From Bacteroides sp. (lineage in GTDB: Bacteria; Bacteroidota; Bacteroidia; Bacteroidales; Marinifilaceae): DNA of 64,000 nt. The translations under genes and the position numbers were made by a program. Below are positions 58,672 to 64,000 of the stretch, in pieces (the stretch's first letter is position 1; each line of letters opens with the position of its first letter). The DNA is taken from the NCBI GenBank assembly GCA_021771575.1, contig JAETOX010000001.1:62001-126000 (forward strand), read 5' to 3'. The notes under the pieces are model-generated. The model saw nothing but the letters and a program-made list of their open reading frames with translations, was not told where the DNA came from and ran no database searches.

Positions 58672-60168
58672 ATGACACAAGAAGTAAACCGCATAAAAGC
58701 GGTGCTGGCAGAAACCGGAAAAGTATGGCTGGCAGGACATACAACAGACATACATAATAGAATCATGGCATTGATAAGCCAAGGCGAGACTTCGGAAATC
58801 GAGTTCAAATCGGCACATGGAGGATTCCCCGGCAGTTTTTGGGAGAGTTATTCGGCTTTTGCCAATACAAACGGCGGTACAATTGTACTGGGCGTGGTGG
58901 AGAAGAATAACCAATTTTTCTTTGACGGGCTTACGGAAGAAACCATCGTCCGTTATAAAAAGATTTTTTGGGATTGCGCCCATAACAAAGGTAAAATAAG
59001 CGTTTGTCTTCCCCGAGAATCAGATATAAGAATAGAAAAGATGGAAGAATCCTATATATTGATATGCAATATTCCACGCGCGAGTTATGAGCTGCGTCCC
59101 GTGTATATCAGTTCCAACCCATTCGGAAACACTTACCGAAGAAACCATGAGGGCGATTATCTTTGTACCGATGCGGAAGTAAGACGAATGTTTGCAGATG
59201 CTGAGCATGACCGCCATTCGCAGGACGGACGTATCCTTGTAGGCTTTGACTTTGAAAGGGATATAGATATGGAATCCTTGCATCAATACCGACAGACCCT
59301 CGCCAACCTGCAACCCTCCCATCCCTGGATAGGTATCAGCGACATGGATTTCTTAAAAAAGTTAGGAGCATATGCTACGGAATATGAAACCGGGAAAGAG
59401 GGATTTACGTTGGCAGGTATTCTGATATTCGGCAAGTACGACAGTATTACCAACCATTCAGGCGACCCGATGTATTTTGTGGATTATCGGGAACGTATTG
59501 CAACCGACAATCCCGATATAAGGTGGACTAACCGTATTTATCCGGATGGTTTATGGGAAGCCAACCTTTATCAATTCTATGTAAGGGTATATAACCGACT
59601 GATACAATCGTTACCCCGTCCATTCATGATGAAAGACGGGGTGCGTCAGGAAGAGACACCTGCCCACGATGCCGTGAGAGAGGCACTTATCAATTGTATT
59701 ATCCACCAAGATGTGAATGCACAAGGGCATATTGTTGTGGAACGTACCGATGAAAGCCTTGTCTTTATGAACCCGGGCATGATGTTGGTTTCCAAACAGC
59801 AGTATTTCGAAGGAGGACGCAGCATTTGCCGTAACCCGATCCTGCAAAAGATGTTCATGCGGCTGGGGCGTGCCGAGAAAGCCGGTAGCGGCGTGGATAA
59901 AATTGTAAGCGGCTGGCAGTCTTTGGGGTTGCCACTTCCTACCGTTGCCGAAGAGACACGTCCGGACTATGTTGTGCTGACCATGCAGTTGAGGATAAAA
60001 AACCGACAAGAAAAACCGACAAGAAAAACCGACAAGAAAAACCGACAAGAAAAACCGACAAGAAAACCCCACAAGCAGGATTTGAGAAGAAAGCAAATCC
60101 TGGAGTTTTGCGTTGAGCCAAAGTCTTTATTTGATATTTTGCAACATTTGGGACTGAAGAACAGATAA
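58672..60168 (+). CDS. AlbA_2 / divergent AAA-type regulator with truncated winged helix
   Basis: 498 residues to a premature TAA. The N-terminal AlbA_2 (Schlafen-like) domain has SEIEFKSA and ANTNGGTIVLGV; the GHKL-like ATPase part has ETPAHDAVREALINCIIHQD and GRAEKAGSGVDKIVSGW. A basic linker (KNRQEKPTRKTDKKNRQEKPTRK) is encoded by five perfect 13-bp repeats. The winged helix begins at about residue 475 and is cut at GLKNR; the same frame continues for another 40 codons with MTEPDNPTSRNQMYVTRKG, the usual C-terminus. The family includes transcription regulators and mobile-element accessory proteins. Separate regulator status is inferred. Confidence 0.85.
   Translation: MTQEVNRIKAVLAETGKVWLAGHTTDIHNRIMALISQGETSEIEFKSAHGGFPGSFWESYSAFANTNGGTIVLGVVEKNNQFFFDGLTEETIVRYKKIFWDCAHNKGKISVCLPRESDIRIEKMEESYILICNIPRASYELRPVYISSNPFGNTYRRNHEGDYLCTDAEVRRMFADAEHDRHSQDGRILVGFDFERDIDMESLHQYRQTLANLQPSHPWIGISDMDFLKKLGAYATEYETGKEGFTLAGILIFGKYDSITNHSGDPMYFVDYRERIATDNPDIRWTNRIYPDGLWEANLYQFYVRVYNRLIQSLPRPFMMKDGVRQEETPAHDAVREALINCIIHQDVNAQGHIVVERTDESLVFMNPGMMLVSKQQYFEGGRSICRNPILQKMFMRLGRAEKAGSGVDKIVSGWQSLGLPLPTVAEETRPDYVVLTMQLRIKNRQEKPTRKTDKKNRQEKPTRKPHKQDLRRKQILEFCVEPKSLFDILQHLGLKNR
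60001..60065 (+). repeat. Five perfect 13-bp tandem repeats inside the AlbA_2 gene
   Basis: AACCGACAAGAAA occurs five times in a row, followed by a decayed partial copy (60066-60075). Because 13 is not a multiple of three, loss or gain of one copy shifts the reading frame and would cut off the C-terminal winged helix. Confidence 0.9.
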
Positions 60169-60291
60169 AATCTTATGGATGTCTATATCAGTCCGATGAT
60201 TGGTGCAGGGATATTGGAAATGACAGAACCAGACAATCCCACCAGTCGTAATCAGATGTATGTAACCCGCAAAGGAGCTGTGTCATTATGA
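60169..60291 (+). pseudogene. In-frame remnant of the winged-helix C-terminus
   Basis: After the TAA at 60166-60168 the same frame reads 40 sense codons to a TGA at 60289-60291, including GAGILEMTEPDNPTSRNQMYV, the normal end of this regulator family. One changed base (for example GAA or AAA to TAA) explains the break. Without an alternate start the piece is not translated. Confidence 0.75.
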
Positions 60292-60306
60292 ACACAGCCC
60301 TCTTTC
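60271..60306 (+). terminator. Terminator of the AlbA_2 gene
   Basis: Imperfect stem around GCTGTGT/ACACAGC followed by CCTCTTTCTTT. It overlaps the TGA at 60289-60291 of the remnant frame, supporting 60291 as the original gene end. Confidence 0.55.
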
Positions 60307-60352
60307 TTTATGCCAGTATAGACTTCAAAAATTTACCTCACTCTACCTGAAA

Positions 60353-61453
60353 CTAATCAGAATAAACAGCATCCAACTTCTCCTCCAACACCTCACCCCG
60401 GATATTAATCGCTTCAATCCTCCCTTCCGGATTCAACAAGAAGAGATGCGGAATCACCGTAACTCCGTATTCTTTTGCCACCTTCCCATCCCGGTCGCAT
60501 ACATGAATCCAAGGGGTCCCGTCTTCCTGAATGGCTTTCTTCCAGGCATCGGTGTTTTTATCGATGCTCACCCCGAACACCTCAAAGCCGACAGCGTGAT
60601 ACCTTTCATACAATTTTTTCACATGTATACCCTCGCGGCGACAAGGTCCGCACCACGATGCCCAAAAATCCACCAATACCCATTTTCCTTTCAAGGCAGA
60701 CAAACAACGTTCGTGCCCCTCCGGATCGGTCAGGCAAATCTCTCCGAAAAGCTGACCGGGCTGCTGTTTGGCCACTAAATCCCGACGGGCTAACATCAAT
60801 TGATAATCGTGGTTCATATCCATCCCTTCTCCGAAAGAACGGATAATGGAATCCACTTCCTGAAATTGCATCCGGTGGATTTTGTTCGCCCGGTACCAAC
60901 AGGCCGCCACATACCGATTTTCCGGCATACTCAGGAAATCGGCCTTCAACTGTTTCCGGGCCAAAGTGGCATCCGCAAACACCTTTTCCGCCGCCTTGAC
61001 TTTTGCCCGGTCCCTGGTCTCAAAAGAAGCCTGATACAACTTAGCCACCCGTTCTTCTTCATCCGCCAAACGCCGTTCCTCCCGGACATAATTTCCCCAA
61101 CGCTCGTTGTTCGGCGTTCCGGTCACATTCGCATAATAAACCTTCCCTTTCTCCGCCTCTATCCGTATTTTTCCGGGTTCAAGAAACAACACCAGTGTTC
61201 CCCTTTCCTGATTAAAAGAAAGGTTTACCGACTGAATTCCCTGTTCCGATTTCCCCTTGAAACGAAACCGGCCGGACTCGATGCGGGCACTGTCTAACAA
61301 ACGGTCACCCGTTGCCGTTTTTTGCTTCATCCATACCCACCCGGTATCGATCCCCGCAATTTTTCCCTTTACTTCATACATCGATGTTTTCTGAGCGATT
61401 GTTGCGGTTACCACCAACATACAGAAAACCAAATTCACCCATCTTTTCTTCAT
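60353..61453 (-). CDS. TlpA family thiol-disulfide oxidoreductase
   Basis: 366 residues from the ATG at 61453 (MKKRWVNLVFCML); the longer frame to 61507 overlaps the upstream gene and is rejected. Signal peptide, an N-terminal DUF4369-like beta domain (about 25-115), a helical middle, and a C-terminal thioredoxin fold with WASWCGPCRREG (CGPC at 268-271), DFWASWCGPC and FGVSIDKN. It is periplasmic and reduces or isomerises disulfides. It starts 7 bp after the PKD-like lipoprotein stop, so it is the last gene of the third locus. Confidence 0.88.
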   Translation of the reverse strand: MKKRWVNLVFCMLVVTATIAQKTSMYEVKGKIAGIDTGWVWMKQKTATGDRLLDSARIESGRFRFKGKSEQGIQSVNLSFNQERGTLVLFLEPGKIRIEAEKGKVYYANVTGTPNNERWGNYVREERRLADEEERVAKLYQASFETRDRAKVKAAEKVFADATLARKQLKADFLSMPENRYVAACWYRANKIHRMQFQEVDSIIRSFGEGMDMNHDYQLMLARRDLVAKQQPGQLFGEICLTDPEGHERCLSALKGKWVLVDFWASWCGPCRREGIHVKKLYERYHAVGFEVFGVSIDKNTDAWKKAIQEDGTPWIHVCDRDGKVAKEYGVTVIPHLFLLNPEGRIEAINIRGEVLEEKLDAVYSD

Positions 61454-61460
61454 AGTCTTT

Positions 61461-62963
61461 CTATTTAGCGGTATACACAATATCCACCGGAGTTCCGAAA
61501 TGCTCATACGGCACAGGGTCGCCGAACGAATCTCCCCAAGCGGTAGGGACCTGATAAAAACGCACCCGACCGTTCAATCCGGAAGAAGAGCGGTCTACAC
61601 TTCCCACAACCAATTGTCCTTGAATCTTTGGATCTGAAGTCAAACCGGTAAAAATATGGAATTTGAGTAAAGTGATTTCTTCGTTTTCCAAAACAATCGG
61701 ATTCGTCACATTTCCGTTCATGTCATACTGATACACGGTATTACCCACAGCATAAAACAACCAGTTAGCAGAAGGATAAACTGCAAAATGCTCTGCTTTA
61801 TCAATATCCGTGGCATCATCTAAGGGTAAAAACTTACGTTGGGTGATACCGGACGCAATCTTCATCATGTAAAGATAACGCCGGTGCGTATCGCTGTCTT
61901 CCAATATGGTATAAGTAGAACTTCCGTCATAAGGCGTACTGGTCATATACACAAAATCTTTTCCTGTTGTCCAGGGGAAATGAGGCGACGCGGCAACTAT
62001 TTCTTCACAACTCAGCATATTAGCTGCCAATTTCACAAACCGTTTATTGGTTATATCATATAATATCCGGGCACCATTATAAACATAGTAATAAGGATAA
62101 TACCCGACAGCCTCAGCCACTTCAAAAGTCTCCTCACTGTCAGTAAGATGATTGCAAGGCAATCCGAAAGGACCGGCCATACCAAAAGGTTTACTTACCC
62201 CATAAACCGTATTTTTCGCTACAATCAACTCCCAACCATAACCGGCAGCCCGTACCCCCGGCTTGAAATTTTCAGGATATTCCATCATCTCGTAAAGAAT
62301 ATGGTTTGCCTCATCCCATTCATATTTGACAACATCCAATTTATAGCTGCCACTCTCCGATAAAAGGTAAAAGCGGGGTTCAGTACCGAATTGCAGACCG
62401 TTCATATTAAAAACACTTTGTAAAGCCTTCGGACCATACAATTCCGGTAAATCTCTATAAACATCCCGGACCACCATACTTTCTTTGGCTGACAAAGAAA
62501 TCAAATCCACCTTACAACGATTATCTACATCCGAAAGTACCAGCCACCCTGTATTTAATTCGGTTGTCACCTTAATGGGAAATGAATTTTTCCAGGTAAC
62601 CCGGGTCAATGTGTCCTTTACATTACAATATATGTCGTACTCACTGTCCGGCAAAACAACAAAATAATTCAACTCTTTCTCATTTCCCAAAACATAGCTG
62701 GAAGTACCGGAAGAGCCGGCCTGTCCCCTGGCAACAGCTTTCCATTCATAGTAATACCGGCTTTGGTCTCCTGCATCTAAATTCCCCGCTACAACAGGCG
62801 AAGCCTTCAAGGTATCTACATTTCTGTAATAAATTTCCATCTCTTCCGGCAAACCGGAAATCTCCACTTCGTTAATGTCATGGTAAACATAGTTACCTTC
62901 GTCTTTAAAACACCCGCTCAAAAACAAACTGAGCACACCTAATACAAAATATATCTTTTTCAT
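61461..62963 (-). CDS. PKD-like family lipoprotein of the third locus
   Basis: 500 residues. Lipobox FLSGC (Cys18) followed by FKDEGNYVYHDINEVEISGLP, the family motif. GWLVLSDVDNRCKVDLISLSAKESMVV is near residue 140, and the C-terminal half resembles its paralogues (LNGRVRFYQVP). 11 bp after the DUF4843 gene and directly before tlpA. Confidence 0.85.
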   Translation of the reverse strand: MKKIYFVLGVLSLFLSGCFKDEGNYVYHDINEVEISGLPEEMEIYYRNVDTLKASPVVAGNLDAGDQSRYYYEWKAVARGQAGSSGTSSYVLGNEKELNYFVVLPDSEYDIYCNVKDTLTRVTWKNSFPIKVTTELNTGWLVLSDVDNRCKVDLISLSAKESMVVRDVYRDLPELYGPKALQSVFNMNGLQFGTEPRFYLLSESGSYKLDVVKYEWDEANHILYEMMEYPENFKPGVRAAGYGWELIVAKNTVYGVSKPFGMAGPFGLPCNHLTDSEETFEVAEAVGYYPYYYVYNGARILYDITNKRFVKLAANMLSCEEIVAASPHFPWTTGKDFVYMTSTPYDGSSTYTILEDSDTHRRYLYMMKIASGITQRKFLPLDDATDIDKAEHFAVYPSANWLFYAVGNTVYQYDMNGNVTNPIVLENEEITLLKFHIFTGLTSDPKIQGQLVVGSVDRSSSGLNGRVRFYQVPTAWGDSFGDPVPYEHFGTPVDIVYTAK

Positions 62964-62974
62964 AGCTCATTTCC

Positions 62975-63700
62975 TTATTGGTAATACATATCTCCCATAC
63001 GCATCGGAGTGACACCGTCATCCTCATACACCGGAGCGGCATTTAATATTTTCACCATTTTAGTCGCGATATATTCTTTCCGGGGATTGACGTAAGTGAC
63101 GTCATCGAACAGCACCCGGGTCATATTCAATTCCTGACACATTTTATCCAGTTTTTTTACAGAGAAAGTACCGAAATAGGTATCATACCACCCCTTAGGA
63201 GGAGTATTCAATATCTCTGAATACACAATTTTATACCTCACTTTGCTATACCGTTTATCAGTAGCCTGATTAACAGGCTGCGAAGGCCACATCAGTCGGA
63301 AATCTGCATTTTCCTGCAATTCCAGCACCAAATAACGTTCTTCTTTTTTCAAAATCTCCGGGCGCAACAACACCACGGGGATAGCGACAAACGTATACCC
63401 CTTTTCCAAGGTATATGTCTCTGCCAAAGCAACGTAATCCTCACCCGGCCGACCGTTGGTTTCGGCCACTTTCAGTTTTATTTCGCGATCATAATCCGTC
63501 ACCTGTCCCGACATGCGTACCCACACCCACATGGAATCGGACTGCACTTCCCCATCCACATAAGCGTACGAAAAAAAGACAGAATCCTGTGTCCCTTCAA
63601 AATAGATATAATCTACCCCTGAATAAGTATCCAAATCCTGTTGGCAAGCACCCAGCAGCCCCATAACCAACACTATAAAAATCAGTCTTTTCATCATCAT
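62975..63700 (-). CDS. DUF4843 domain lipoprotein of the third locus
   Basis: 241 residues, lipobox GLLGAC (Cys19), then QQDLDTYSGVDYIYFEGTQ and a beta-rich domain (MSGQVTDYDREIKLKVAE, EDYVALAETYTLEKG). C-terminal WYDTYFGTFSVKKLDKMCQELNM. Lies 6 bp after the susD stop. Confidence 0.85.
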   Translation of the reverse strand: MMMKRLIFIVLVMGLLGACQQDLDTYSGVDYIYFEGTQDSVFFSYAYVDGEVQSDSMWVWVRMSGQVTDYDREIKLKVAETNGRPGEDYVALAETYTLEKGYTFVAIPVVLLRPEILKKEERYLVLELQENADFRLMWPSQPVNQATDKRYSKVRYKIVYSEILNTPPKGWYDTYFGTFSVKKLDKMCQELNMTRVLFDDVTYVNPRKEYIATKMVKILNAAPVYEDDGVTPMRMGDMYYQ

Positions 63701-63706
63701 TGTTTT

Positions 63707-64000
63707 TTAATTTCTATAATCAGTCTCACTTCTCGGAACAGGCAGGCAATATTTAGCGGCATCCATCGCAATGGCCGCTCCTCCGTTACCGGCCGGTATG
63801 GAGGAAGCATTCACCCGTTTATAGTAATAAAAAAGCTGCCCTTCCCCGAAAAATTCCCGGATATATTCTTCTGCAACAACGCTTTTTACATCTATTTGTT
63901 CATTTTCCTCAAAAGGAATCTGTCCCCGGTTTCTCCTTAACCGATTCAACACCTCACGGGCTTCGTCCATATCATCCGTTGTTTCCGCCACAATAAAAAA
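63707..64000 (-). CDS. RagB/SusD family lipoprotein, C-terminal fragment
   Basis: 98 codons run in from the right edge. They include FFIVAETTDDMDEAREVLNRLR, AEEYIREFFGEGQLFYYYKR and YCLPVPRSETDYRN, the SusD C-terminus. The N-terminus and the paired susC are beyond the window. Confidence 0.88.
   Translation of the reverse strand, partial: FFIVAETTDDMDEAREVLNRLRRNRGQIPFEENEQIDVKSVVAEEYIREFFGEGQLFYYYKRVNASSIPAGNGGAAIAMDAAKYCLPVPRSETDYRN

Noticed and set aside
60001-60065. Possible CRISPR array
   Set aside because: Units are 13 bp with no spacers and lie inside a coding frame.

Overview
The window is a piece of a Bacteroidales chromosome, most like Odoribacteraceae (Odoribacter or Butyricimonas). 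The evidence is the promoter style (-7 TAnnTTTG, -33 TTTG about 19-20 nt upstream, little Shine-Dalgarno), SusC/SusD outer-membrane pairs, an ECF sigma/FecR pair, lipoproteins with short lipoboxes, an anaerobic KorAB 2-oxoacid:ferredoxin oxidoreductase, HydE, and a zinc-free L36. The species assignment is an inference.

Layout. 1-81: 5' end of radC (minus). 323-7288: minus-strand operon susC-susD-DUF4843-PKD-like lipoprotein. 7329-7529: a perfect 18-bp inverted repeat pair bracketing an AT-rich promoter segment. 7554-8771: a tyrosine recombinase immediately beside it. Together these read as a DNA-inversion (phase-variation) switch for the uptake operon, drawn here in the ON orientation. 8772-9225: a spacer with a GC-rich 144-bp inverted-repeat element. 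9226-10728: rpsT, two identical tRNA-Glu genes, rsmI. 10730-17099: a hypothetical lipoprotein, a large DUF3352-like membrane-anchored protein, hydE, a LysE-type exporter. 17112-20421: a fused acyltransferase, a DUF721/DciA-like protein, recF. 20625-29192: a TPR protein, korA/korB, an MscS-type channel, corA, eno.

29684-48223 is the complete str-S10-spc-alpha ribosomal superoperon in canonical order (rpsL to rplQ on the minus strand), driven by a strong promoter at 48272-48303. Several of its internal spacers hold short, degenerate tandem words, a different word in each spacer. 48520-49101 is a decayed gene with in-frame stops.

49278-58293 is a second uptake operon, paralogous to the first but controlled by an ECF sigma factor and FecR; its SusC carries the matching STN signalling domain. 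58672-60168 is an AlbA_2/ATPase-type regulator with five perfect 13-bp repeats in its coding sequence and a premature stop in its C-terminal winged helix. 60353-64000 is the downstream end of a third locus (SusD-DUF4843-PKD-like lipoprotein) that ends in a TlpA-like thioredoxin.

Main point: three paralogous SusCD-DUF4843-PKD-like loci lie close together. One appears to be switched by promoter inversion, one by sigma/anti-sigma signalling, and one is linked to a thiol-redox protein. The substrates cannot be read from the sequence.
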